Counted from the first letter of the stretch, positions 17,435-26,077 are shown. The stretch: 64,000 bases of DNA from Edaphobacter sp. 4G125 (GCF_014274685.1 NZ_CP060393.1:4151501-4215500), one strand, 5' to 3'. Notes: generated by a model from the letters alone, not told the origin. Numbers and translations: made by a program.

Positions 17435-20400
17435 TCAGAAGCTGAACTTCAGAGCTGCCTGACCGATGCGTGGGTCGGCAGCTTTCTGTACGCGTCCAAA
17501 GTTAGGATCGTTGATGTTTCCATTGACCGATCCGTTGGGATAAAACTGCGCGTGATTGAAGACGTTGAACATCTCAAAGCGCGCTTCAATGGATCTGCTC
17601 TCTCCCAAGGCTGTGAGCTTGCGGAGAGCCATATCGTAGTTGTCCAGCCCCGGCCCATAGAACATCCTCCGTTTGGCGTTGCCCTGAGTGCCGAGCGCAT
17701 TCGGAGTGAAGAGTGAAGTATTGAAATACTCGCGTCCGTTGCGGGGATTCCCGTTGAGACGAAGCGGTCCCGGCGTATAGTTCGGCATATCGATGCTGAC
17801 CGAATTCACGCCGTTGTTCTGCACCTGCACCAGATAGTTATCCCCATTGCTGGCAAAGGTGACCGGAAGACCGGTGGCGAACCGGGTGATCCCGGAGAGC
17901 TGCCAACCCTTCACCCAGCGATTCTGATTTCGCAACAGCAACGCAAAGGGAAGATCGTAGTTGTAGCTGACGACAAAATTGTGCTTCAGGTCGAAAGCCG
18001 AAGGACTGTCCAGACGGTGATAGTCGTATGGATCGACCTGTTCCTGAATGCTCGATGCCTGATCGAAGGACTTGCTGTAGGTATAGCTGGCAAGCAACGA
18101 CAGCGGACCGGTTGTGCGACGGAAGGTTACTTCCAGCGCGTTGTAGTTGGAGTTACCCATGTTCTCGTAGTAGGCATCCGTCCCGATCGTATTGGGGAAC
18201 GGAGAACGCGTACCGTTGACGATGGTGCCGTCGGCGCGCGTATACACGCCGTTTTCGCCAAGTGGACCGCAGGTTGGAGTTCCGGGAGCGACATCCTGTG
18301 GCCTGCTGAGACTCATGCAGAGCGCAGGATTGCCGGGGTTCGCGCCGTGAACCGTAAGCAGATGCCGTCCGAGCGAACCGATGTATCCAGCGCTGAATAC
18401 GGCGTTGGCTCCAATCTGGCGCTCAATGGTCAGGTTGTACTGCATCACATACGAGGTTTTGTTTTTGTACCAGACACTGCCTGCTCCGCTGATGGGCGTA
18501 TAGCGCGACCAGTCGACGCTGTTGTCCGGATTGCTGACCGAGACGTTGTACGACGGCACATTCACCGGGAACTGCTGGATGTACTGTGTTCCGGTGAGCG
18601 CACCGATGAAGGGGGTCTCCATCACGGGCGACTCAGGGCTGGTGTAGGTGAGGCCGTAGGGAGGATTTCCGGTTGGATAAGCGACGGTCAGTCCCTGCGG
18701 CGAGGCGATGAAGCGACCGAAGCCTAACCGAACACTGGTCTTTCCAGGGCCGCCGGTAAGTTTCTCCACGAAGGAGTTCGAGGAGCCTGGAGACCAGGCG
18801 AGACCGAAGCGTGGTGAAAAATTGTTAAGCGGCGTTGGTGCGATCCCGGCAGGAATTTTAGAACCATCGGGAAGCACATCGCCCGGAACAAGATAGCCAA
18901 GCGGAGCGCCGGGGAAGGTCTGCGACTGCACTCCCTGCACAAACGTCGTGGTCTGGTGATACTTCTCGGCCCACGGCGTAACGTAGTCCCAACGCAGTCC
19001 ATAGTTGATCGTCAGGTTCGGACGAATGCGGTAGCTGTCCTGCGCAAAGAGATCGCCGTCGGCTGCACTCTCATAGAAGTTGGGCGAAGACTGCTGAGAA
19101 TAGAAGTCAGGCAGGCCGAGCAGGAAATCAGCGTAACCGTTGCCAGTGGTCTGCGAGCCTGTGCCGAAGAAGGAAAAGGTTCCATTCGCAACAAGGTTCG
19201 GCGCTTGCTTCACCTTGAACCAGATGTATCGCCCTCCAAACTTGACGGTGTGGTTTCTCACCGTCTTGGTGACGCTGTCGCTCAGGTCGTAGGTGCTGTT
19301 TACCTGTGCCAGATAGAACGGATTGGTTCCGACCGCGAAGGAGTTGAAGTACATCATCTCCACTCCGGCCTGCTGCGGGAAGCCCTGGATAATGCCCTGG
19401 CCTCCTGCCTGGATTCCCTGATCGGCGAGCGTGGTTCCTACACCCCCTTTCGGTGTACCGATCTTGTTATCGAGCCGCGTCCATCCAAAACGCACTTCGT
19501 TGACCAGAGTCGCACCGAAGGCATGAATATTGCTCAGCGCAACCGTCTGATCGACGCCACTGGACATCGCATCGAAGACCTGACCGTTGCCTGGAACCGT
19601 TGCTCCACCCAGTCCTGCAGGGTAAGGATTATCGAGGCTGTATTTGTCATTGAAGTAGTAGATGGACGAGGTCCCAAAACGCGCGGAATTGAAGTCCACT
19701 CTGCCCGAGGCCTTGTCGTCGTGAACCCAGTTCTTCTCCGATCCGGAAGAGAACTGATTGCTTCCGAGATTCGGCATGGGAATGTATTGAAGCATGCGTG
19801 TGGGAGCGGTCCCCCAGGCGCGCTGCGGAATGATGGCGTTGGGAAAGACGCATTGGCTGGTCGTCGTGCATCCCTTCATATAGAAGGGCTCGTTCTGCAT
19901 TACGGTATAACCGAGGCGGCCGGACAGAGTCTTGGCGAGATACGCGCCGTTGACCGTTCCGGTGAGTGTGGCAGCAGAATCAGTAAAGTTACCACCACGA
20001 TTCAACAACGAAGGCACACTGACAATTCCTGTTTCGATGCCCTGCGAAGTGCGCTGCCCCTGATAGTCGGCAAAGAAAAAGATCTTATCTTTGCGAAGCG
20101 GACCGCCGAAGGTTCCACCGTACTGGTTCTGATGAAAGGCCGAGCGCGCGGGAGAGAAGTATCCGCGCGCATCGAGGCTCGTGTTGCGAAAGAACTCAAA
20201 TGCGGAGCCATGGAATTTGCTGGTGCCGGATTTGGTCACCACGTTGATGATGCCGCCGGTAAAGCTGCCGTACTCCGCATCGACATTGCTACTGAGGATG
20301 CGAAACTCTGCGATGGAATCGAGATTGGGAATGATGCCTGCCTGCTGGCCGATCGTCTCCTGCACGCTCACGCCATTGAGGAAGTAAGCATTGTCGGATT

Positions 20401-21103
20401 CGCGCTGGCCATGAATAGAAAATTGTCCCGTGTTCTCCTGCCCCGCAACCGGGACCGTGCCAAAGCCTCCGCCTGAGGTGGAGTTACCCGCTCCGCTTGT
20501 CGTAATAGGCGAAACACCCGCCTGCACCGCCAGCAGATCTGTATAGCTGCGCCCATTCAGGGGAATGTCGGTCACCTGTTTCGATTCGATGGTCTGCCCG
20601 AGTTGCGTATCCGTGGTTGCAACCTGCACGGCCGAAGCATCCACCATTACCGTGTCACTTGCACCGGAGACACGCAGACTGAAATCAATGGCCAACGCTG
20701 TGTTGACGTCGATCTTGATTGCTTCCCTTGTCTCACCTTGAAACCCGGAGGCTTCGGCGGTGATGTTGTAAATCCCAACGGGAAGTAAAGGGAAGGAATA
20801 AAGACCGTCCTGGCTGGTGACAGCGGACTGCTTCACTCCTGTCGCTTCATTCATGACTGTGACTGTCGTCCGTGGAATGACCGCGCCAGTAATGTCCTTT
20901 ACCGTTCCTGAGATTCTTCCGGAGGTCTGGCCCATTGCCGAGCGGCTGGTAAACAGCATCAACAGTGCAGCCACCAGAAGAAATGCAACCGGATACAACA
21001 CCGGTTTCAGTCCGTTACGCGGCTCGTGCGTGTGAAATCCTTCTTCTGCACGGCAATTTTCATTGCCGGCTCCCAAAATATTCTTTTGCTTTCGCAGCTT
21101 CAT
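17435..21103 (-). CDS. Oar-type TonB-dependent outer-membrane receptor
   Basis: The 1222-residue protein is typical of the expanded acidobacterial Oar family. After an unusually long N-terminus, a hydrophobic segment (about 35-57) ends at AMGQ. A carboxypeptidase-regulatory beta-sandwich follows (GRISGTVKDITGAVIPRTTVTVMNEATG), then a plug with IPLNGRSYTDLL, and a barrel ending in the C-terminal strand AALKFSF. These proteins sit in the outer membrane and probably import oligosaccharides or peptides. ATG 21103 has AGGAG 7 bases upstream; a frame-open ATG at 21190 has no ribosome binding site. Several short ORFs lie upstream on the same strand. Confidence 0.93.
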   Translation of the reverse strand: MKLRKQKNILGAGNENCRAEEGFHTHEPRNGLKPVLYPVAFLLVAALLMLFTSRSAMGQTSGRISGTVKDITGAVIPRTTVTVMNEATGVKQSAVTSQDGLYSFPLLPVGIYNITAEASGFQGETREAIKIDVNTALAIDFSLRVSGASDTVMVDASAVQVATTDTQLGQTIESKQVTDIPLNGRSYTDLLAVQAGVSPITTSGAGNSTSGGGFGTVPVAGQENTGQFSIHGQRESDNAYFLNGVSVQETIGQQAGIIPNLDSIAEFRILSSNVDAEYGSFTGGIINVVTKSGTSKFHGSAFEFFRNTSLDARGYFSPARSAFHQNQYGGTFGGPLRKDKIFFFADYQGQRTSQGIETGIVSVPSLLNRGGNFTDSAATLTGTVNGAYLAKTLSGRLGYTVMQNEPFYMKGCTTTSQCVFPNAIIPQRAWGTAPTRMLQYIPMPNLGSNQFSSGSEKNWVHDDKASGRVDFNSARFGTSSIYYFNDKYSLDNPYPAGLGGATVPGNGQVFDAMSSGVDQTVALSNIHAFGATLVNEVRFGWTRLDNKIGTPKGGVGTTLADQGIQAGGQGIIQGFPQQAGVEMMYFNSFAVGTNPFYLAQVNSTYDLSDSVTKTVRNHTVKFGGRYIWFKVKQAPNLVANGTFSFFGTGSQTTGNGYADFLLGLPDFYSQQSSPNFYESAADGDLFAQDSYRIRPNLTINYGLRWDYVTPWAEKYHQTTTFVQGVQSQTFPGAPLGYLVPGDVLPDGSKIPAGIAPTPLNNFSPRFGLAWSPGSSNSFVEKLTGGPGKTSVRLGFGRFIASPQGLTVAYPTGNPPYGLTYTSPESPVMETPFIGALTGTQYIQQFPVNVPSYNVSVSNPDNSVDWSRYTPISGAGSVWYKNKTSYVMQYNLTIERQIGANAVFSAGYIGSLGRHLLTVHGANPGNPALCMSLSRPQDVAPGTPTCGPLGENGVYTRADGTIVNGTRSPFPNTIGTDAYYENMGNSNYNALEVTFRRTTGPLSLLASYTYSKSFDQASSIQEQVDPYDYHRLDSPSAFDLKHNFVVSYNYDLPFALLLRNQNRWVKGWQLSGITRFATGLPVTFASNGDNYLVQVQNNGVNSVSIDMPNYTPGPLRLNGNPRNGREYFNTSLFTPNALGTQGNAKRRMFYGPGLDNYDMALRKLTALGESRSIEARFEMFNVFNHAQFYPNGSVNGNINDPNFGRVQKAADPRIGQAALKFSF

Positions 21104-21258
21104 CTTCGTTCTCCTGAGACGTGTATCTGGGCACACGCCGGGCGTTGTAGCTGGACGAGCACTGTCGTCCGCCACTTTTCGGTTCATCAAGAGAGAGCGT
21201 GTCGCTCGCTCAATCGCTTACGTTCCCGCGATAAGTCGAGCCGATCTGGAGAAGAGAA

Positions 21259-21330
21259 TCAGCGGATCATCGCGGAGGTCTTGGGCCTCCGGCGTTGCGG
21301 AGGCTCAATAGAAGAGGGATCTTCTTCCAT
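21259..21330 (-). CDS. Possible 23-residue small protein
   Basis: This short ORF starts at ATG with AAAGGAG about 7 bases upstream, encodes a charged, Pro/Arg-rich peptide (MEEDPSS...PPQRRRPK) and ends at TGA. It lies between the 60-residue small gene and the Oar receptor on the same strand, so all three could be one transcript. The good ribosome binding site is the only support. A GCCTCCG/CGGAGGC inverted repeat lies inside it, so it may instead be part of a structured leader. Confidence 0.3.
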   Translation of the reverse strand: MEEDPSSIEPPQRRRPKTSAMIR

Positions 21331-21366
21331 CAGGCGCTCCTTTCCTTTTGTGATACGTGAAAATTG

Positions 21367-21549
21367 TCAGGCCGCGCAGAACCATGAATCCGGCTCCTGG
21401 CGAAGTGCTGAATCTTGACGCGAAGAATCGCTTTTAGCGGTCTCGATCCAGACAGCAGTCAACGTTGCATGTGAGCCAATGTGGGACGGTACCCAGACGC
21501 AACGAAGTGGCGTCTGCCGCGTGCGATGAATGTGGTACATGTTGAGCAT
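21367..21549 (-). CDS. Small protein (60 aa) with a twofold PLxxVWxx motif
   Basis: The ORF has an ideal ribosome binding site, AGGAGG at 21561-21556, 6 bases before the ATG. That is much stronger than chance for a shadow ORF and supports real translation. The protein carries two similar segments, TPLRCVWVPS and ATLTAVWIET, about 18 residues apart, then a polar tail ending in WFCAA. There is no signal peptide or transmembrane helix. It is divergent from the metal regulator at 21860 and lies upstream of the Oar receptor. No family can be named. The two-copy motif suggests a tiny repeat protein or a binding peptide. Confidence 0.55.
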   Translation of the reverse strand: MLNMYHIHRTRQTPLRCVWVPSHIGSHATLTAVWIETAKSDSSRQDSALRQEPDSWFCAA

Positions 21550-21639
21550 GGTTTTCCTCCTGGGCGCGACAGATCGCAGGCAGCCGAATGCGAACCGACG
21601 CCGCGCCGTTTTTATTCATCGGTAGCAGGAGGAGAAAAC

Positions 21640-21764
21640 TCCCGCTCGCCGGGTTCGTGTTGAACGATCCCATGCATGCGAGCGAGAAGGGCCGGAAACG
21701 GCTAGTCAGCGTTCAACAAAGCACAGGAAGGAATCGCCTCCAAGCAACTTGGAGGCTCTTGTTT
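21640..21764 (+). ncRNA. Candidate structured RNA ending in an intrinsic terminator
   Basis: Three helices can be read. Stem A is CGCTCGC (21643-21649) with GCGAGCG (21678-21684). Stem B is GTTGAACG (21659-21666) with CGTTCAAC (21710-21717). Stem C is GCCG-GAAA-CGGC (21691-21702), with a GNRA tetraloop. A and B interleave, as in a pseudoknot. An intrinsic terminator follows at 21736-21764. The region lies between divergent genes and has no convincing ORF. It could be a small RNA or a riboswitch-like leader of the metal regulator at 21860, although 95 bases separate the terminator from that start. No known RNA family is recognised. Confidence 0.4.
21736..21764 (+). terminator. Intrinsic terminator
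   Basis: GCCTCCAAG (21736-21744), loop CAA, CTTGGAGGC (21748-21756), then TCTTGTTT. The perfect 9-bp stem and T-rich tail point to termination on the plus strand. No plus-strand protein gene precedes it, which is what suggests an RNA transcript upstream. Confidence 0.7.
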
Positions 21765-21824
21765 GCCAGGGTTATCCATATATCCTTCTGTGGAGGGCTC
21801 TATACCCCATCTAGGTTTGTACCA

Positions 21825-21839
21825 TACCCCCCCAGGGTA
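21825..21839. promoter_or_regulatory. Probable operator of the RcnR/CsoR-like regulator
   Basis: TACCC and GGGTA flank a C-rich centre, giving a short inverted repeat around a G/C tract 20 bases before the regulator's ATG. DNA sites of the RcnR/FrmR/CsoR family are G/C tracts flanked by inverted A/T-containing arms, so autoregulation is likely. A second weaker element (TATACCCC...TAGG) lies at 21801-21815. Confidence 0.6.
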
Positions 21840-21859
21840 ATCAAGCAAAAAGGAGAATC

Positions 21860-22132
21860 ATGTCCCATAGCGAACGAGAGAAGGCAAAACTGCTGAACCG
21901 CGTAAGGAAAACGCGTGGCCAGTTGGATGCAGTAGAACGCGCTTTACAGGGGGATCAGGACTGCGGTGACGTCCTGATGTTGCTTGCCGCCGTTCGCGGA
22001 GCGGTAGGCTCCCTGATGGCCGAAGTGCTGGAAGATCACATCAAGTACCATCTCACCGATGCCTCGCAGGAAAGAATCGCCCCCGAACTGGCAGACGACC
22101 TGATCGACCTTGTACGCGCTTATGTAAAGTAA
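21860..22132 (+). CDS. RcnR/FrmR/CsoR-family transcriptional repressor
   Basis: The 90-residue all-helical protein belongs to the DUF156 family. Its ligand positions are His3, Cys35, His60 and His64, the set used by RcnR for Ni/Co. The overall wording (RVRKTRGQLDAVERAL, AEVLEDHI, LVRAYVK) is also close to formaldehyde-sensing FrmR. Such proteins are tetramers that bind G/C-tract operators until metal or formaldehyde binds. AAGGAG precedes the ATG. No metal efflux or formaldehyde dehydrogenase gene is adjacent, so the target is unclear beyond its own promoter and perhaps the divergent 60-residue gene. The effector cannot be decided from sequence alone. Confidence 0.88.
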   Translation: MSHSEREKAKLLNRVRKTRGQLDAVERALQGDQDCGDVLMLLAAVRGAVGSLMAEVLEDHIKYHLTDASQERIAPELADDLIDLVRAYVK

Positions 22133-22157
22133 GCTCTGCCCTTCATGTAGAGCAGAC

Positions 22158-23132
22158 TCAGTGCATTTCGATCAATCGCTTTTCTGCGATGACCTTCTGC
22201 TTCGCCGCGCCTGGCGACAGGCCAAGATAGCGCTTGAAGGCACGATTGAACGCGGCTTCCGATTCATACCCAAGAGAGCTGGCGACTTCGCCTACGGTAA
22301 GGTGTTGCTCCGCGAATCGTGTCAGCGCGACGTTCATTCGCCATCGCGTCAGGTAACGCATTGCCGGCTCGCCGACCAGTTCGGTAAAACGTGCCGCAAA
22401 GGCAGAGCGCGACATGGAGGCCAACGAGGCAAGAGACTCGAGTGTCCAGGGCAACGCCGGATTCCGATGAATCTGTGTGATGACTCGGCCAATCTGTGCG
22501 TCCTGCAGAGCGCCAAGCCAACCGGTCTGGGCAGAAGGATTGTGAGTGATCCAGAATCGGATCGCGTGGATCACGAGAATGTCGGCAAGACGTGTGATGA
22601 TGGTCTCTCCACCAGGCCCCATCTCTCTGGCCTCGGCGGCGATCATGCGCAGTGTGCTTTGCATCCAGTCGGATTGAGGCGAAGCCCAGGTATCGACCGT
22701 AATGACCTTCGGCAAAAGCGCGATGAGTTGTTGCGCTGCGGGATCATCGAATTTGAACAAGCCGCAGATCATCGTGGTCCGTTCTCCGTCTCCACCGAGC
22801 CGTATCGTCTCGTAACGTTCGCTCACCGGATTGCGGTCAATCTCAAAGAGTTTTGCCGCAGATGTTCCGGGAGCGCTTCTTAGCACATGGCCTTGGCCAT
22901 GAGGGACCAGAGCCAGATTGCCCGGCAGAAGACATTGGCTTGGCGCTCCTTCCAGGTCGAGAAGGCATTGCCCCGCTGTCACGACATGAAGCATGAGGCA
23001 GTTCTGGAGCGGAGGAATATCAAGACCCCAGGGCGCTCCGAACTCAGAGCGGGCATAAAATGTTCCGCTCATGCGAAGAAAGTGGAGGGCTTCTCCCACT
23101 GGATCTACGACCGCAGGTAGTTCAACTTTCAT
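22158..23132 (-). CDS. AraC-family transcriptional regulator with cupin-like sensor domain
   Basis: The 324-residue protein has an N-terminal AraC-binding/cupin domain (about residues 1-190, with LHVVTAGQCLLDLEG and LVPHGQGH) and two C-terminal helix-turn-helix motifs (about 215-315) ending in the AraC signature region GYESEAAFNRAFKRYLGLSPG. It probably activates or represses the divergent NmrA-like gene, whose start is 154 bases away. This regulator plus NAD(P)-binding protein pair is a common arrangement. The inducer is unknown. Confidence 0.93.
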   Translation of the reverse strand: MKVELPAVVDPVGEALHFLRMSGTFYARSEFGAPWGLDIPPLQNCLMLHVVTAGQCLLDLEGAPSQCLLPGNLALVPHGQGHVLRSAPGTSAAKLFEIDRNPVSERYETIRLGGDGERTTMICGLFKFDDPAAQQLIALLPKVITVDTWASPQSDWMQSTLRMIAAEAREMGPGGETIITRLADILVIHAIRFWITHNPSAQTGWLGALQDAQIGRVITQIHRNPALPWTLESLASLASMSRSAFAARFTELVGEPAMRYLTRWRMNVALTRFAEQHLTVGEVASSLGYESEAAFNRAFKRYLGLSPGAAKQKVIAEKRLIEMH

Positions 23133-23286
23133 GCCTTTGATTATGAATCAAAATTAATTTCTTATCATCCGGATTTTATGGACGAATGAGCAATAAATTA
23201 CGATTTATAGGCATTGTTAGTCCTAAATATTCGATCTATTTTGGATTTGAAGCAAGCCAAAGATTGCTTCTAAGAGGAGAAGATCG

Positions 23287-24114
23287 ATGAACAGCAATGA
23301 CAAGATATTCGTCGCAGGTGGAACGGGAAAGACAGGCAGAAGGGTAGTCGAGCGCTTGCAACGTCTAGGGGTTCCATTCCGAGTCGGTTCGCGGAATGCA
23401 CAACCGGCGTTCAATTGGGAAGACAGTACAACCTGGCCGGCTGCCCTGGAAGGAATCACCAAGGTCTATGTCGCATACTCTCCGGACATCGCAGTTCCGG
23501 GAGCGCCAGAGATCGTTCAGGCCTTCTTTAAACGCGCAATCGAAGCTGGAGTTCAAAAACTGGTTCTGCTTTCAGGCCGAGGAGAAGAAGAGGCCGAACG
23601 CGCGGAGCAGATGCTGAAGGCTTTCGACATCGATTGGACGATTCTGCGCTGCAGCTTCTTCAGTCAGAACTTCGACGAGGGCTTCTTTCTTGAACCGATC
23701 CTGGCGGGCGAGGTTGCTCTTCCGGTGCGGCCTGTTCCCGAACCCTTTGTCGATGTTGAGGACGTTGCCGATGTTGCAGTCGCAGCGCTGACCCTGCCCG
23801 GCCACTCAAGAAAGCTCTACGAGCTTACAGGGCCACGCGCGCTGACGTTTGCGGATGCCGTTGCAAAGATTGCTAAGGCGACCGGGCGGGAGATCCGCTA
23901 TGTCTCGATCACACCGCAGGAGTACCGCGCAGCCATGCTGGACGCGCAGGTACCGGCAGAGATAGTCGATCTGGTGCTCTACCTTTTCGATACTGTGCTG
24001 GATGGCCGTAACACTCCGATTGCAGACGGAGTACAGCAGGCGCTCGGACGTCCCGCCAGCGATTTCTCGAAGTATGTCCAACGCATCGCAGCAAGTGGAG
24101 TATGGGGAAACTGA
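23287..24114 (+). CDS. NmrA-like NAD(P)-binding oxidoreductase
   Basis: The 275-residue atypical short-chain dehydrogenase starts with the Rossmann motif VAGGTGKTGRRV. It lacks the catalytic YxxxK pair, as usual for NmrA/HSCARG-like proteins that sense or reduce with NAD(P)H. A conserved FVDVEDVADVAVAAL segment sits near residue 160, and the C-terminal helical region follows the family pattern. AGGAG lies 7 bases before the ATG. It is transcribed away from the AraC regulator. A hairpin at 24122-24147 ends the gene. Confidence 0.85.
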   Translation: MNSNDKIFVAGGTGKTGRRVVERLQRLGVPFRVGSRNAQPAFNWEDSTTWPAALEGITKVYVAYSPDIAVPGAPEIVQAFFKRAIEAGVQKLVLLSGRGEEEAERAEQMLKAFDIDWTILRCSFFSQNFDEGFFLEPILAGEVALPVRPVPEPFVDVEDVADVAVAALTLPGHSRKLYELTGPRALTFADAVAKIAKATGREIRYVSITPQEYRAAMLDAQVPAEIVDLVLYLFDTVLDGRNTPIADGVQQALGRPASDFSKYVQRIAASGVWGN

Positions 24115-24121
24115 CAAATGC

Positions 24122-24147
24122 GGGAGGCGCAGTCATCTGTGCCTCCC
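24122..24147 (+). terminator. Hairpin after the NmrA-like gene
   Basis: GGGAGGCGCAG and CTGTGCCTCCC form an 11-bp stem with one G-T pair and a TCAT loop, 7 bases after the gene's stop. The following bases (TTGATC) are only weakly T-rich, so it may be a weak terminator or a transcript-stabilising hairpin. Confidence 0.55.
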
Positions 24148-24185
24148 TTGATCACGGACAGTGCACGAACGGGTAAGCTGGTTCT

Positions 24186-25022
24186 ATGAATCCTCTCGTC
24201 TCTGTCTCATGGCTGGCCGATCGCCTTAATGATTCGCAGATTGTCGTGCTCGATGCGACGCTTCCACCGGTGGGAGTAACTCCTCCCGTCGATACGCGCG
24301 GACGTTATCTGGAGCGGCATATCCCAGGTGCTGTGTTCTTCGACATCGACGAGCTCTCCGACCACTCCACTTCGCTGCCTCACATGCTTCCCACGGAAGA
24401 AGAGTTCTCGCGCAAGATGGGAGAACTTGGTATCGGCAACGAAATGACAATCGCCGTCTATGAGCAGGCCGGAGTCTTTTCAGCTCCACGTGCCTGGTGG
24501 ATGCTGCGCACCTTCGGCGTCGATAAGGTCCATGTGCTCGATGGCGGACTGGACGCATGGACAGCAGCAGGATTGCCGGTTGAATCGGGCACGGCAAAAC
24601 GTGCCGAGGTAAAGTTTACGGCGCGGCTGGACCGCAGCGTAGTGAAGAGCTTTGAGCAAGTGCAAAAGATGATTGCTGCACACGCGCAGATTCTGGATGC
24701 ACGGTCGGCAGGAAGATTCGCAGGCACCGCACCAGAGCCACGGCCAGGAATCAGCTCCGGACACATGCCCGGTGCAACCTCAGTTCCCTTCACCGAACTT
24801 ACAGAGACAGGCCGCATGAAGGATGCTGACGGATTGCGTGAACTCTTCGCGGCGAAAAAGGTGAATCTGGATCAACCGATCACAACCACCTGCGGCTCGG
24901 GAGTAACCGCAGCCGTCATCGCGTTAGGGTTGGAGATTGCAGGCGCAAAACAGGTGAACCTCTATGACGGATCGTGGGCAGAGTATGCCTCGCGCCCTGA
25001 AGCTGTGATTGAGAAAGATTAG
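24186..25022 (+). CDS. sseA: 3-mercaptopyruvate/thiosulfate sulfurtransferase
   Basis: The 278-residue protein contains two rhodanese domains. The inactive N-terminal one has DTRGRYLERHIPGAVFFDID, and the C-terminal one has a catalytic loop CGSGVTA around Cys 236. The CGSGVT loop is characteristic of mercaptopyruvate sulfurtransferases rather than thiosulfate-specific enzymes. It transfers sulfane sulfur to thiophilic acceptors such as thiols or cyanide. It has no signal peptide, so it is cytoplasmic. It is convergent with the lipid kinase gene, 25 bases apart. The gene symbol follows the E. coli homologue. Confidence 0.9.
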   Translation: MNPLVSVSWLADRLNDSQIVVLDATLPPVGVTPPVDTRGRYLERHIPGAVFFDIDELSDHSTSLPHMLPTEEEFSRKMGELGIGNEMTIAVYEQAGVFSAPRAWWMLRTFGVDKVHVLDGGLDAWTAAGLPVESGTAKRAEVKFTARLDRSVVKSFEQVQKMIAAHAQILDARSAGRFAGTAPEPRPGISSGHMPGATSVPFTELTETGRMKDADGLRELFAAKKVNLDQPITTTCGSGVTAAVIALGLEIAGAKQVNLYDGSWAEYASRPEAVIEKD

Positions 25023-25047
25023 TTGCCGGGCATTCTCAACGAGAACC

Positions 25048-25992
25048 CTACTTCGCCAGAAGCTTCACGCTGACGCCGGCCATCTCGATCGTCGCCGAAG
25101 AATATCCCAGGATCTCGCCATCCGCTTGAACCGCAATCGGCTGTTTATATTCGAGTCCGGCGATGGGGCGGCAAACCACGCGCGTTACATCCTCGTAACG
25201 TGCTGCGGCATTTGCCTTAGAAGCGCGGTCACGCTGCCCTTCTCCAAACACTAAAGCTCCTACAGAGGCCTGTGCCAAACGAAGCCGTGAAGCTCCTTCG
25301 ACACTGGCGAGACGGAGAAACGGAAGCTCCAGCCCACCGCCTGGATGCCAGAGATTCAGCTCCGCTACGTGGACAGCAATCATCTCGCAGACCTGTCGCT
25401 GCAGCACCTCTCCCGCCACAGTCGTAATCTCGATCTCGAAGGGCTGAAGCGGATAGGTGACGAGCGTCTCAAGCCCAGCCCCGAAGTAGGCAATCTTTCC
25501 CGCACTGTGTTTTCCGTAACGCTCCGCGGCAGCCATCATGGCAGCGTGTCCCCCCATACCGGCGGCCATGGCAAAAAACCAGCTATGCTCCTCAGCTCTA
25601 TTCGCACAAGTGATCTTTCCTAGAGGTATCGCTCGCGGTGTGGCCCCAAGCAGCCAGCGTATGGCTTCCACTGGATTGCGGGGAATGCCGAGGTTCTGCG
25701 CAAGGATATTTCCCGTACCGAACGGACAGATTCCTAAGGGCACCTCGGAGCCAGCGAGTCCCTGCACAGCGTCAAAGACCGTGCCATCGCCGCCACACGC
25801 AATGACAGCATCGGTCGGATGCTGAAGAGCGCTCCGAATTGCGTCCTTTGCGGAGCGGTCTGGAGTCGCCTCCAGAAGTTCAACCTCCACACCTGCCTTC
25901 GCCAGCACCTGCATCATGCCGGGGAGAGAGCGACGCCGATGCCGCTCAAAGACTGGGTTTACCAGCAATACAATCCTGCGCACGCGTTTCAT
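25048..25992 (-). CDS. Diacylglycerol kinase-like lipid kinase (YegS/DagK family)
   Basis: The 314-residue protein has the catalytic-domain motifs of this family: LLVNPVF near the N-terminus, the nucleotide-binding AVIACGGDGTVFDAVQGL, and PFGTGNILAQNLGIP. The C-terminal half forms the beta-rich domain ending in VQADGEILGYSSATIEM. It phosphorylates a lipid (diacylglycerol, undecaprenol-like or sphingoid substrate) at the cytoplasmic membrane face. The start is ATG at 25992, and the next gene upstream is divergent, 85 bases away. The lipid substrate cannot be predicted. Confidence 0.92.
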   Translation of the reverse strand: MKRVRRIVLLVNPVFERHRRRSLPGMMQVLAKAGVEVELLEATPDRSAKDAIRSALQHPTDAVIACGGDGTVFDAVQGLAGSEVPLGICPFGTGNILAQNLGIPRNPVEAIRWLLGATPRAIPLGKITCANRAEEHSWFFAMAAGMGGHAAMMAAAERYGKHSAGKIAYFGAGLETLVTYPLQPFEIEITTVAGEVLQRQVCEMIAVHVAELNLWHPGGGLELPFLRLASVEGASRLRLAQASVGALVFGEGQRDRASKANAAARYEDVTRVVCRPIAGLEYKQPIAVQADGEILGYSSATIEMAGVSVKLLAK

Positions 25993-26077
25993 CGTAACTG
26001 TTTTCTAAGCACAACTCATAGAACGAGAGGAGTTTGTTAAGATCGCTGAAAAGAAATTTTGGTCTGCGAGGAGAGCC

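Noticed and set aside
18956..20476. Plus-strand open frame (506 codons) antisense to the Oar receptor
   Set aside because: It is a GC-bias shadow of the receptor gene, with no family features.
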